Shown here: piece by piece, positions 8,668-18,012 of the stretch | How the letters are laid out: each line of letters opens with the position of its first letter | How positions within the stretch are numbered: the first letter of the stretch is position 1 | Assembly (NCBI GenBank): GCA_963804865.1 | Contig: CAWDSH010000001.1 | Location: 1,116,001-1,180,000 of the forward strand | DNA length: 64,000 bases | Source of the DNA: CAVVEQ01 sp963804865 | GTDB taxonomy: Bacteria > Chloroflexota > Anaerolineae > Anaerolineales > Anaerolineaceae | Direction: 5' to 3' | Translations under genes and position numbers: made by a program | Notes under the pieces: model-generated | Database searches by the model: none | What the model was told of the DNA's origin: nothing | Seen by the model: only the letters and a program-made list of their open reading frames with translations

Positions 8668-9651
8668 TTAGCGGATGATCATATATTTATCCGCAGAATC
8701 ATAGACTGACTGCACCAGTTTCTGCGCTTTGATCCCATCCTCCAAAGTACACAAAGGCTGGGCTACCTTCCTGACCACATCGATGAAATGACGCATTTCT
8801 GCAAGGAAGAGATCATTACGATCGAATCCCTGCGGCGGCAGGCTGGATTCCCAGGACTCAGTCTCTGCGCGGTATATGCGAGCTGCACCGGTATGATTGA
8901 TCCATTCAATGGTGCCTTCGCTGCCGGTTATATCCAGCCTGTGCAGGGGCGGTCTGCGGTAGTAATCGAGATGAAGCGTTCCAACAGCTCCATTTTCAAA
9001 GCGCATCCCGATTTCCGCGGTATCCTCCACCTTTATTTCAAGGTCACTCATCTTCCCTGTGAAAGCCCAAAGAGCGTTGACCTCGCCAAACATCCAGCGG
9101 AGGTAATCCAGGGGATGGGAAAGCGTGCGCACCACTCCGCCACCCAGGTCTGCTCGCGCAGCATACCCCTGGCGGTAATCCTCCCAGGGATGCCACCCAG
9201 GCAGGTATTCACCCCATTGAGCGTGAAATGCAAGTGGACGACCGATTTCCTCCTGCCGCAGCCAATTGACAACACACTGCAGTGTTGGGTGGAAGCGAAA
9301 TTGAAAACCCACCAACGCCCTGCCACCGCTTTCGGATAAAGCATTTTCAAGAGTCTCGATACCTTCGAGAGAATGTGAAACGGGCTTCTCGATTAACAAG
9401 GCGCAACCTGCCTTGGCCGCGGGGATGGCAACTTCAAGATGCAGCGCGGTGGGATTGGAGATGATCACCCCATCCGGTTTGTGAGCCAGGGCAGCAGGGA
9501 GATCCGTTTCCACCGGGAACTGGTTGAATTCCTCATCTTTTAAAGTACTGAGGTGGGTCCGGTAAAGTATGATGTCATTCTCACCCAGTGCCAACAAATT
9601 CCGCAAGTGCCTGCGCCCGATGGAACCCAATCCAGCGATCAGGAATTTCAT
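8668..9651 (-). CDS. Gfo/Idh/MocA family oxidoreductase
   Basis: 327 residues. The N-terminal Rossmann motif is GLGSIGRRHLRN (residues 6-17). The family Lys lies in LIEKPVSHSLEG near residue 91. The C-terminal alpha/beta domain contains DLGGGVVRTLSHPLDYLRWMFG, with the conserved His. Family members oxidise or reduce sugars and sugar nucleotides with NAD(P). The start ATG overlaps the stop of the upstream gene in an ATGA (9648-9651), which points to translational coupling. In this island it may supply the precursor for one of the NeuB enzymes, but that is only inferred from position. Confidence 0.88.
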   Translation of the reverse strand: MKFLIAGLGSIGRRHLRNLLALGENDIILYRTHLSTLKDEEFNQFPVETDLPAALAHKPDGVIISNPTALHLEVAIPAAKAGCALLIEKPVSHSLEGIETLENALSESGGRALVGFQFRFHPTLQCVVNWLRQEEIGRPLAFHAQWGEYLPGWHPWEDYRQGYAARADLGGGVVRTLSHPLDYLRWMFGEVNALWAFTGKMSDLEIKVEDTAEIGMRFENGAVGTLHLDYYRRPPLHRLDITGSEGTIEWINHTGAARIYRAETESWESSLPPQGFDRNDLFLAEMRHFIDVVRKVAQPLCTLEDGIKAQKLVQSVYDSADKYMIIR

Positions 9652-11142
9652 TTTTGCGCCCCTCCCACTACAGGCCGATCGGACATTTTCCCTTTCTGAA
9701 GAATATCCATGAAGAAAGCAGCTGTTCTCAGACCAGAGTTTCCATCCGTAAAAGTTACTTCATTCTCAATAAATTTCTTTCGATTTGCGCTATCCATTTC
9801 GGGGTTACGCAAGTAGGTATTGATGCATGCTTTCAGTTCATTGGAGGTTTGAGCTACCCTGCCGGCTAGTGAATCCCGGAAGCGTTGATGCGTGGGCCAA
9901 TTACCAATCCTGGAAAGCGGCAACGAGAATTTCCCGGCTTTATTCCAACCACCGGGAGCATCAATGCAAACACTCACGATCGGACGGTCCTGGATGGCAG
10001 CCTCCACCACCATGGTCGAATAGACAGTCAGAAACACATCTGAATACGCCATCATTGAAGTCTTTTCAGGCATATCTTCGCCAGAATAATAGCCCAATTC
10101 CCCGCCCAACGCTACTGGCTCAACCACATGGATATGAGCATTCTCCCTGGCTAAGTTTGAAGATCTTCTCTCTCTCTTCAACGAATAATGGTTCATCCAT
10201 AAAATGATTGGGATGCAAGCGAATGAGAAGCTGGCAGGGTTCGTCCAATTCATCAGCCATGACCAGTTTTGCCAACGCTTCTATATTCTGATAATTGGGT
10301 GAGAAAGTGATGAAACTGCAGGCATATCCCAGCAATTTTCGGCTGGTATCCAGCTTATGAAGTTTGAAATAATCGCCCTTTTTCATTAACCACTGTTTAC
10401 GGAAATATCCATCATATGAGGGAATCCCGCCAATATTTACCCGATCCGCGTCCCAATCCGAACCCTGTATCAGTTCTTGTTTTTGGATTTCAGACCAACA
10501 GGTAATCCTTTGCACCAGTGCTCCGGGTAGGCTGTAACTGCTGGGGTTATCCCAACCTACAACAACTGAAGCACTCGGAATACCCCTTCTGGCAGCTTCT
10601 CTCAGGATAATACGATCCAAACGCCAACCCGGTGTACTGGTGATGATCAAATCCGGTTTATGTTTATCGAATAAATCTGAATAGAGATCGGGCGTATATT
10701 TTTTTTGGAAATCAACCAACCAACGCCGGGCAGCTTTGGATCGCCGCAATATCCCAATCAATGCCCACATGAAGGGCATTAATGCTTTTCTCCTCCTGCC
10801 GGCTTCAAATCCAACTTGTTCCACATGGCTGGTAAGTGCTTCCACGTTAATTCGATTGGAAGCTCCCACCCTGCGGAGGAAGTTCGTCCACCATTGGATG
10901 GAAGGATCCTTGGATTTCACATATTGCTTCGCTTCCTTCAATCTCAAGCTCTCAAATTGAAGGTGGGGACGGGCAAACGTCCTGGAAACCTTGGGGAGAA
11001 TGCCTTCATCGGTCAAAACGACGACCTCAACGCCATTGCGGATCAGCTCCGGGACTATATCGGATTGAAGAAAATAAACGACCGCAAGGCCGTGATCGGC
11101 GCATATGAATACTTTTTTACCCTTAAAAAGATTGGTCATCAT
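9648..11142 (-). CDS. GT-B-like glycan transferase, broken by one frameshift near 10152
   Basis: The N-terminal frame runs 11142-10120 and the C-terminal frame ends at 9648; together they make about 497 residues. The join lies at CTTAG (10151-10155), where one extra base separates EKIFKL from ARENAHIHVVEP. Two Rossmann-like halves are visible: KVFICADHGLAVVY at the start, DLIITSTPGWRLDR in the middle, then IRLHPNHF, and DVFLTVYSTMVVEAAI followed by RPIVSVCIDAPGG. This layout resembles capsule glycosyltransferases of the CDP-glycerol/UDP-GlcNAc-epimerase fold (family-level statement). It probably adds a residue in the cytoplasm during glycan assembly. Starts with ATG-ATG at 11142. Confidence 0.75.
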
Positions 11143-11153
11143 TGTCCAATAGT

Positions 11154-12104
11154 TTAGTGTTGATCATAATAGATGCGAAAGATCGCATCATAAATACCGA
11201 GGAGGATCTTACGGATGGGAGGGAAATCCAGGATCCTTGAGTGAGGCATTGATTTTTCCAACCCGGATTCGCTGCTACTACCAGCCGGGAGGTTATTGCT
11301 CATGTTCATCGCCAGCTCATCACCAACCATCAGCCGCAAGTAACCCGAATCATTGATCCGCTGATCCAGCATTTTTACCTGACCCATGGGTTTCTCCATT
11401 TGGAAGGGGAGAAATTCACCCAGCGTTTTCTTATAAGCTGTAAACTGCCAATGAGAACCACCGGCAAAGGCTACAACACCTTTGTAGGATAATTTAAAAT
11501 CACGAGTTAGCTGATATCTTTCGCTTATCTCATCATCAGACTGCCCCAGGCTGCGGTCAAATTCAAGCAATGACTCCAGGGGAAGGATTTGCCCGCTTTC
11601 CAGTCGAACACCCTTTGTTTTCTTTGCCCAGGAAAGTGTGGCTGAATAATATTCCTCCCGGGTTCGAAATGGACGGGCGGTGACCATTCCTACCCTGGGA
11701 TAGGTTTCCAGGATTTCCACCGACCGGGCAAGCCAACCGGGTTTGAAAAGCACATCGTTATCGGCATAAGCAATGATCTCACCCGGCGCTGCGTTCAGAA
11801 TGATGTTCCAGGCACCGCCCTTGCCAAGATTCTTTTCCGACAGGATCAGGTACTGGATGATCCCTTTATCCTGCAGCTCTTTGAGGTATTCACGGATTTC
11901 CACGCAACTGCCATTATCGAAAACAAGCAAATCAAAAGGAAGCCCGGCATCTTTTCTTGAGCTTTCAATGCAGGCGGTTAGGACTGCTTTCATATTGGCA
12001 AAAAAACCGCTTTGCATGGGGATAAAATTCAAGATGGCGACGGTAATACGCTGGGGTTTCACAACCTGATCGATGTATTTTGCTGGATTCTGTCCTTTAC
12101 GCAT
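11154..12104 (-). CDS. Glycosyltransferase family 2
   Basis: 316 residues, ATG preceded by GAGGACAC. The GT-A fold is clear: TVAILNFIP, DLLVFDNGS, EKNLGKGGAWN and the metal-binding AYADNDVLF (DND). The C-terminal third (from about residue 200) contains FAGGSHWQFTAYKK, typical of acceptor-side segments. It uses a nucleotide sugar to extend a glycan on the inner face of the membrane. It lies between two other transferase-like genes with gaps of 6 and 11 bases. Donor and acceptor unknown. Confidence 0.88.
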   Translation of the reverse strand: MRKGQNPAKYIDQVVKPQRITVAILNFIPMQSGFFANMKAVLTACIESSRKDAGLPFDLLVFDNGSCVEIREYLKELQDKGIIQYLILSEKNLGKGGAWNIILNAAPGEIIAYADNDVLFKPGWLARSVEILETYPRVGMVTARPFRTREEYYSATLSWAKKTKGVRLESGQILPLESLLEFDRSLGQSDDEISERYQLTRDFKLSYKGVVAFAGGSHWQFTAYKKTLGEFLPFQMEKPMGQVKMLDQRINDSGYLRLMVGDELAMNMSNNLPAGSSSESGLEKSMPHSRILDFPPIRKILLGIYDAIFRIYYDQH

Positions 12105-12110
12105 GTGTCC

Positions 12111-13070
12111 TCAATCAATGCTTGCGGCGTGCTTGCTCGATCTTGCTCTCATCCACTGCCGAAACTCGATATAGGCTTTCCTGGGATGGAAAATTGCGAA
12201 ATGGAGATTTGCCAATGGGTAAGAATGCAGCCTGGTGAGTGGGAATGTTTCCACTTCCCGCCAGAATTTCTTCCAACTGAATTTGGGAGGCTGAAGCTTA
12301 CCGTTTTCCAACCGAGAATTAATATCACCAAGTTCAAATATGGCACGTTTGCCGCCTGCTAATTTTATATTCTCGGCAGTCTCCGGCAGCCGGTAATGCG
12401 GTTGTCCATTGGGAAGGTGCCCATAATCATGATCCTGGTGGATGATGGTAATTGCCTGGCTGGCATCAATCACCTTCCAGCCCTCCCAGCGACCTTTAAA
12501 AATCATCCAATTATCCCATCCAGCACGTCCAATGGCAAAATCCGGGATATGGGTGAAGCAATTCCTTGGGAAAATAAAATAATCACTTCCCGAAGGTGGG
12601 TGCAGCCTGACTCTTTCTCCTGTATTAAATTCCTGGTTTTTTCTTCCCAATCAGACGAAAAATCGATCTCATCCCTGATATCCAGATCCCAGCGCTGACC
12701 AACCAAAAGGAATTGATGCTTCATCTGGTGAACTTCTTTGGCAGATGCCAGGAAATCCGGCAGTACGATGATATCCGCGTTTACATAAGCCAGCATAGGA
12801 CTTTCATTATATGTGCGGGCAAGTTGAAAAATCGATGATACGAGGGGGGTGCCTTGAGCATTTTTTTCAACGGGGGTAGATGTTTAGCTCCCAACTTACA
12901 GCGCATTTTCAGCAATACCGGTTTCATCCCCAATTAAAACGACCTCAACATCACTGCCCAGCTTGGTCCAGGACCGTATCGCATTGCGTTGAATAGTACT
13001 TACATCGCCCATCCGTGAAAGGCTTGGGGGCTGAGAAGAGGGTCAGAAAAGGGGAAGCAAACGTGCTCAT
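12111..13070 (-). pseudogene. Glycosyltransferase-like protein broken by four frameshifts
   Basis: Reading across breaks gives one coherent protein from ATG 13070 (two bases after the upstream stop) to 12111, about 318 residues. Successive pieces are FLTLFSAPKPFTD, STIQRNAIRSWTKLGSDVEV, KLGAKHLPP, NAQGTPLVSSIFQLARTY, SPMLAYVNADIIVLPDFL and VRLHPPSGSDYFIFPRNCF. Breaks fall near 13007, 12899, 12872 (a C run) and 12615 (an A run), each a single base. The YVNADI element resembles the donor/metal site of GT-A enzymes; I recall similar unannotated transferases in Chloroflexota. The conserved protein across all frames argues for sequencing error rather than old decay. If the breaks are genuine, the gene is dead. 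Confidence 0.68.
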
Positions 13071-13072
13071 TA

Positions 13073-13861
13073 TTAATCCAATTCTGATTCCTTCAGCGGT
13101 TTCGTGTTCCTCTTATCGGTATCCAGGTATGTCTTGTGCTTAACGTCGGCATTGATCTTCATCAACTCAGGATCGCGGGAGAAGAGTTCCAGGATTTCAC
13201 GCCATCCAAAGTCCACACGGGGCGAAAAGCGCTGATATATGATCCGCACCAGCTCGAGGTCTTCAGGAGTATCCACGGTCCAGCGGTAATTTCCATAATC
13301 AATGTCATTGTTCAATATATGGATTTTAAACCTGCCTTCCACTTCATATAAGTAAGGAAGGACATGCTCCCGTTCGTGTTTTTCAGTTGATTCTTGCCAC
13401 GCCTTCTCAAGAGCAGAGAAACTGACCACTTCCACGTCCAATCCGATAGGAAATGTTCGCTTAAAAGGTGGTGGTAAACGTGTGGCGGCAAAATCAATCT
13501 TGCGGGTTTGGAATTCATTTACCGTCTGATCGATCAATCCCGGGTCGATCAAGGGGCAATCAGCCGTTATTCTCACAATGACATCAGCTTGATTAACCTT
13601 CGCTGCCTGGTAATAACGATCGAGTACGTCATCCATGCTCCCGCGATAAAACGCATAACCAACGTTTTCGCAATAATCCTGGACGGCATCATCCGCTGGA
13701 TCAATCGTGGTTGCCACCACCACCTGATCGATAATTCGCGCCATGCGGGTGCGTTCCACCACGCGTGCCAGCATGGGCTGACCGCATATATCCAGCAAGA
13801 CTTTGCCCGGCAACCGGCTGGCAGCCATGCGCGCCTGGATGATCGCGACAACCTTACTCAT
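13073..13861 (-). CDS. SpsF-like cytidylyltransferase
   Basis: 262 residues from the ATG at 13861, which forms an ATGA overlap with the upstream stop (13858). A longer frame to 13942 exists but would run through that gene. Motifs are VVAIIQARMAASRLPGKVL for nucleotide binding, QPMLARVVERT, VVATTIDPADDAV and ITADCPLIDPGL, then the late segment YRWTVDTPEDL. This matches the SpsF / CMP-KDO-synthetase-like group (CMP or CDP sugar activation). It is the second cytidylyltransferase of the island; together with SpsE-like NeuB at 14982 it resembles the SpsE-SpsF pairing of spore-coat glycan loci. Confidence 0.87.
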   Translation of the reverse strand: MSKVVAIIQARMAASRLPGKVLLDICGQPMLARVVERTRMARIIDQVVVATTIDPADDAVQDYCENVGYAFYRGSMDDVLDRYYQAAKVNQADVIVRITADCPLIDPGLIDQTVNEFQTRKIDFAATRLPPPFKRTFPIGLDVEVVSFSALEKAWQESTEKHEREHVLPYLYEVEGRFKIHILNNDIDYGNYRWTVDTPEDLELVRIIYQRFSPRVDFGWREILELFSRDPELMKINADVKHKTYLDTDKRNTKPLKESELD

Positions 13862-14985
13862 GCCGTCACATCCTTCAATGTCTGTTGCGTGTTGATAGCC
13901 TGCTCGTATGCCATGAGCAACTTCTGGAAATTTTGTTTCCAATCTGCCCTTTTTTCTGCGAGCATCCTGTTCTTCTTTCCGTAATCAATTCTACGGTTAC
14001 CATTATTTGCTGCTTCGATAATTTTCCTTGCGAGTTCGTTTTGATCTCCATCTGAAAATAGCCAGCCATTTTCCTGATCAGTCACCCATTCCCTATTCCC
14101 GGGAATATCTGATACAACCATTGTCTTTCCACAAGCCATGGCTTCCATGAGGGATACCGAGGATCCATCGCTATGAGAAGCACTCAAAAAAAGATCAGCG
14201 GCGTGGTAATACTCCGGTAAGTCCTGCTGACTGATCCTTCCTGCCAGGTAAACCTTTTCCTTCAATCCAAGTGAAGTGATCAATTCAAGGATCCCGGCTT
14301 TTTGTGAGCCATCACCCAGCAGAAGAAGTCTGAGATGAGGATTCTTATGGGTCGCTTCGGCAAATGCCCTGACAACCAGATCCACACCGTAGATCGGCTC
14401 CCAGGAACGGTTGGATAAAAGGATGAGGTGTTTATTCCAACCCAATTTCTCACGCAACTCATTTGCCTCGCCGGGTGAGAAATGTTTGAGATCAACACCC
14501 CAGGGAAACAACACTACCTTCTCCATCGGGAAACCCAACTCCATGGCTTTATCCTTTACTGCCTGGCAATCCCCAACCAATATTGAGGTATGAGCAAGAA
14601 CGAACCTCGCGATCCAGCGTGACCAGGTTGACTTCTCCGCATCATGCAATAGATCAGATCCCCAGGACATGCTGACCAAGGGTCGATAGCCGCTCAAAGC
14701 AGGCAGGATCGCCACGCGCTGGATTGGTCCGGCATGCATCAGATCGGGTTTCTCCTCATGGATAACCCGCTCGAAATCACGCAAGAGGGATGGGTAATCA
14801 TGCCATCGCGCAGCCTTTTTCCCTCCCTGCCATTCGACCTCTCGTATCCCTTTTGGCAAGGTTCTTTTTTCACCTGGAGAGCCTTCAAGCCGCATCAGGA
14901 GAACCTGGTGTGTTGTTTCCGCCAACGCGATTAAAAAACGCGCATCATGCGGAGAATAATCCCGGGTGAAATAAATGATCTTCAT
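13858..14985 (-). CDS. Glycosyltransferase family 4 (GT-B)
   Basis: 375 residues. The N-terminus KIIYFTRDYSPHDARF begins the acceptor domain, VSMSWGSDLLHD is mid-protein, and LFPWGVDLKHF marks the domain crossing. The donor site shows SHSDGSSVSLMEAMACGKTMVVSDIPGNREWV in pieces, with the E-x7-E type Glu residues around SLMEAMA. A retaining GT4 enzyme using a nucleotide-activated sugar is expected. Both ends overlap neighbours in ATGA junctions (14982-14985 and 13858-13861), so it is translated as part of a coupled series with NeuB and SpsF. Confidence 0.9.
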   Translation of the reverse strand: MKIIYFTRDYSPHDARFLIALAETTHQVLLMRLEGSPGEKRTLPKGIREVEWQGGKKAARWHDYPSLLRDFERVIHEEKPDLMHAGPIQRVAILPALSGYRPLVSMSWGSDLLHDAEKSTWSRWIARFVLAHTSILVGDCQAVKDKAMELGFPMEKVVLFPWGVDLKHFSPGEANELREKLGWNKHLILLSNRSWEPIYGVDLVVRAFAEATHKNPHLRLLLLGDGSQKAGILELITSLGLKEKVYLAGRISQQDLPEYYHAADLFLSASHSDGSSVSLMEAMACGKTMVVSDIPGNREWVTDQENGWLFSDGDQNELARKIIEAANNGNRRIDYGKKNRMLAEKRADWKQNFQKLLMAYEQAINTQQTLKDVTA

Positions 14986-16049
14986 TCGCCCAAGTCAGCC
15001 CAACGGATTTCTTTCCCGAATGGGATATCGCCCAGCGCTCGCATGCCGAGGACGTTGGGGATCTCCGGCGGCAGGATGGCACCTGGTGTCGCAGGACGCA
15101 GCACATCCAACATTTCACGGGTGATCACCTCGCTGGTCTTGATATCCCTCGCGGCGCGCAGGCAGCGTCTTTGAATAACCACGGTTTCTTTTTCATTCTC
15201 AGTTACAAATTTATCCGCTGAACCGAGCGCCAATTCCAGCTCGCGGGTGGCATCCACCATTTCGCGCCATGTTTTTGGATTCATGGCAAAATGGTGATCG
15301 GGACCTTCACGAAGATTGTCATCCGTGAAGTGTTTTTCGATCACACGTGCTCCCAAAGCCACCGCGCCAAGCACTGTTGAATGCCCATGTGTATGGTCAG
15401 ATAACCCGAGCAACACATTCGGAAACATCAAAGCATATGTTTTCAACACATTCAAGTTGATGTACTTAAAATTCTCGCGATCAGCTGTGTAATTGGTATT
15501 GCACTGCATTAAAACCAATTGAGGATTGATCTTCAATATGGTGTGCACTGCTTTTTGGACGTCACCGATATTGGATGCGCCTGTCGCAAGCAGCACCGGC
15601 TTGCCTTTTCGGGCGATATGCTCCAGGGCTTCCAACCAATCGATCTCACCGGAACCGATTTTGTGGGCAGAGACGTACGTATCCAACAGGTCGGTAGCCT
15701 CAAAATCATACGGGGATGAGAAGTATTCAATACCGACCTGATCGCAAAATTTCTTCAGGATGGGAGTCCAATCATCCGGAACAGAAGCTGATTGATACAC
15801 CTCAAAAACTGAGCGTTTCCATTTGGATTGGTGGGATTGTTGCCCACCCAGTGATTTGAAACCATAATCCGAGACGATCTTGGGAGCATGGAAATTCTGA
15901 AATTTGGCGGCATCGGCACCTGCTTCTTTAGCGAGTCTTACCAGAAGCTTGGCTCGTTCCAGATCACCATCATGGTTGGCAGCAATATCCGCAATGAAAT
16001 AGGTCGGGTGATTCAATCCAATCGAGCGTTCTCCGATTCTCATTTCCAT
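14982..16049 (-). CDS. neuB: NeuB/SpsE-type nonulosonic acid synthase with SAF domain
   Basis: 355 residues from ATG 16049, which has GGGAG six bases ahead. An earlier in-frame ATG at 16079 lacks such a site. The barrel shows YFIADIAANHDGDL, AGADAAKFQNF, YFSSPYDF, KIGSGEIDW, LLATGASNI, MQCNTNYTA, LGLSDHTHG and VIEKHFTDDN. The C-terminal SAF domain (about 290-355) includes RAARDIKTSEVI and LRPATPGAI. It condenses phosphoenolpyruvate with a hexosamine-derived sugar. PseB-like and RmlD-like genes lie just upstream and SpsF downstream. No PseC, PseH, PseG or NeuC is seen in the window, so the product (legionaminic, pseudaminic, sialic or other) cannot be named. Confidence 0.88.
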   Translation of the reverse strand: MEMRIGERSIGLNHPTYFIADIAANHDGDLERAKLLVRLAKEAGADAAKFQNFHAPKIVSDYGFKSLGGQQSHQSKWKRSVFEVYQSASVPDDWTPILKKFCDQVGIEYFSSPYDFEATDLLDTYVSAHKIGSGEIDWLEALEHIARKGKPVLLATGASNIGDVQKAVHTILKINPQLVLMQCNTNYTADRENFKYINLNVLKTYALMFPNVLLGLSDHTHGHSTVLGAVALGARVIEKHFTDDNLREGPDHHFAMNPKTWREMVDATRELELALGSADKFVTENEKETVVIQRRCLRAARDIKTSEVITREMLDVLRPATPGAILPPEIPNVLGMRALGDIPFGKEIRWADLGE

Positions 16050-16086
16050 GATGACTCCCTTTCCAGGATCCGAATCCATTTTGTTG

Positions 16087-17010
16087 TTAATCTTCCTTCG
16101 TAAAAGTGGCTAGCAATTGAGGATAATTATCGTTGAACAACTGGTGAAATTTTTTCAAACCCTGCATAATTCCCGGTAACGGGTGATCCAATTCCCCAAC
16201 CAGCTTGCTTGTATTTAGGTTCAAATTCGGTGATCGGGCAGCCTTCAGCTCACTTTCGTTTACTGACACCGGCTGCACCAGATCCGGATCGAAGCCAAAT
16301 TCCTTGGCGATGGCTACCCCAAAATCATATTTGCTCACCGTTTCGCTGCTGACAGTGTGGTACAGGCCGGATAAATTCTTCTCACACATTTCAAGCAGTA
16401 TTTCAACAAGATCATTCACCAGCAGCGGGCTGAATTTCACATCCGTGAAACCATTCACTTTTTTGCCAGTTGAAAGATTATTGAAGAAAAATTCTGCCAG
16501 GCTGCGCTTCCCTCGCAAACTCCAGCCATAGAAATTCACCCTTGCGGTCAATGCATCAGGATTTTCTGCCATGACGGCAACCTCACCCGCTAGTTTGGTT
16601 CGGGCATACGTGCTGAGTGGGTTGGGTTGATCCGTTTCTTTATAATCACCCTTGATGCCATCGAATACTGCGTCTGTTGATATGTGCAGGAATTTTGCCC
16701 CAGCATTGAATGCCAAGCCTGCCAGTTCCCCGGGGACATCTGCATTCACCCGCACGGCACGAAGCGGATCAAGTTCACATTCATCGACAATCGCCATGGC
16801 CGCGCAGTGGACAACCACCTGGGGCATGGTCGTCTGCATTACCCTTTCACATTCACCTGGTTTCGAGAGATCGGTCACGATCACCTCGAAGGGCACCCCT
16901 TTCAATTCATCCTTGTGGATCACTCCAGTTACCTGGTGCTCCTTTGAAAGGTGCAGCGCCAGGTTCAAGCCAAGCAGTCCACTTGCCCCGGTTACCAGGT
17001 AATGGGTCAT
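16087..17010 (-). CDS. RmlD-like NAD(P)-dependent sugar-nucleotide reductase
   Basis: 307 residues, an extended SDR. It has YLVTGASGLLGLNLA at the start, VVVHCAAMAIVDECE, HISTDAVFDG and the catalytic YARTKLAGE (Tyr-x3-Lys). These match dTDP-4-dehydrorhamnose reductase and related CapF/WbjC-type reductases. Its start overlaps the stop of the PseB-like dehydratase in an ATGA, the classic dehydratase-reductase pair that makes 6-deoxy amino sugars. Reduction of the 4-keto intermediate made by the neighbour is a reasonable inference. Confidence 0.86.
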   Translation of the reverse strand: MTHYLVTGASGLLGLNLALHLSKEHQVTGVIHKDELKGVPFEVIVTDLSKPGECERVMQTTMPQVVVHCAAMAIVDECELDPLRAVRVNADVPGELAGLAFNAGAKFLHISTDAVFDGIKGDYKETDQPNPLSTYARTKLAGEVAVMAENPDALTARVNFYGWSLRGKRSLAEFFFNNLSTGKKVNGFTDVKFSPLLVNDLVEILLEMCEKNLSGLYHTVSSETVSKYDFGVAIAKEFGFDPDLVQPVSVNESELKAARSPNLNLNTSKLVGELDHPLPGIMQGLKKFHQLFNDNYPQLLATFTKED

Positions 17011-18011
17011 TCCAGTTTTCCTGCCTTGTAGGCTTCCTCGATGGGCGCAATGATCTTGCTTATTTCCTCAGCGCTTAGCCATTGGGAATTGGTGTTGGAG
17101 GCATAGCGGAAGCCATCCTCCAGGAAAGGATGCTTTTCCCATTCATGGACAAACCAAAATGGCTCAGAGGGTAGGACAACATACATGTCTTTCAATTCAA
17201 TGGTACTGCGTGCTTCATCCTCGGAAATCAACACTTCATGCAGTTTTTCACCCGCTCGTATGCCGATCACTTCAATGGCTGCCTCAGGAGCCACAGCTTT
17301 CGCCAGGGCAGATAATTTCATGCTTGGGATCTTGGGTACAAACACTTCCCCGCCATTCATCTTTTCCGTGCAGCCGATGACAAAGCGAACGCCATGTTCG
17401 AGTGAAATCCAGAATCTAGTCATCCGTTCATCCGTGATGGTCACTTTTCCAGTCTCGCGCTGTTTTAGAAAAACCGGGACCACACTCCCACGACTGCCAA
17501 CCACATTTCCATAGCGCACGCAGCTGATGCGGGTAGGTTTACCGCCGGCATAAGCATTGCTCTGGATCAACAACTTCTCCGCAGCCAGTTTTGTGGCACC
17601 ATAAAGATTGACCGGGTTCACGGCTTTATCTGTGCTCAAGGCAATGACTTTCTCAACCCCTGCGTCCAGGGCAGCGTCCACCACATTGCTGCTCCCCAGG
17701 ATATTGGTCTTGATCGCTTCCATGGGGTTATACTCACACGCCGGAACCTGCTTAAGGGCGGCAGCGTGCACCACGATATCCACGCCATCAAAAGCGCGCA
17801 ATAATCTTTCCTTATCGCGGATATCTCCGATGAAGTAACGTAATGTGGGATGGTCGAAGCCCGCCACTCGCATTTCATGCTGCTTGAGCTCATCCCGGCT
17901 GAAAACAATAATTTTTTCAGGATGAAACTCATTCAACATGATTTCGATGAACTTCTTACCGAATGAACCGGTGCCCCCGGTTACCAGGACAACTTTTTTC
18001 GTCCAATCCAT
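17007..18011 (-). CDS. pseB: PseB-like UDP-GlcNAc 4,6-dehydratase
   Basis: 334 residues from ATG 18011, preceded by AAAGGA. A longer frame to 18062 would enter the upstream gene. VVLVTGGTGSFGKKF is the cofactor loop, VFSRDELKQ the strand typical of PseB/FlaA1, AALKQVPACEYNP the family hallmark, and STDKAVNPVNLYGATKLAAEKL (in parts) carries the Lys and Tyr of the active site. Short soluble length without membrane helices fits PseB rather than CapD/WbpM. It converts UDP-GlcNAc to a 4-keto-6-deoxy (often 5-epimerised) sugar in the cytosol. Gene symbol is at family level only. Confidence 0.88.
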   Translation of the reverse strand: MDWTKKVVLVTGGTGSFGKKFIEIMLNEFHPEKIIVFSRDELKQHEMRVAGFDHPTLRYFIGDIRDKERLLRAFDGVDIVVHAAALKQVPACEYNPMEAIKTNILGSSNVVDAALDAGVEKVIALSTDKAVNPVNLYGATKLAAEKLLIQSNAYAGGKPTRISCVRYGNVVGSRGSVVPVFLKQRETGKVTITDERMTRFWISLEHGVRFVIGCTEKMNGGEVFVPKIPSMKLSALAKAVAPEAAIEVIGIRAGEKLHEVLISEDEARSTIELKDMYVVLPSEPFWFVHEWEKHPFLEDGFRYASNTNSQWLSAEEISKIIAPIEEAYKAGKLE

Positions 18012-18012
18012 G

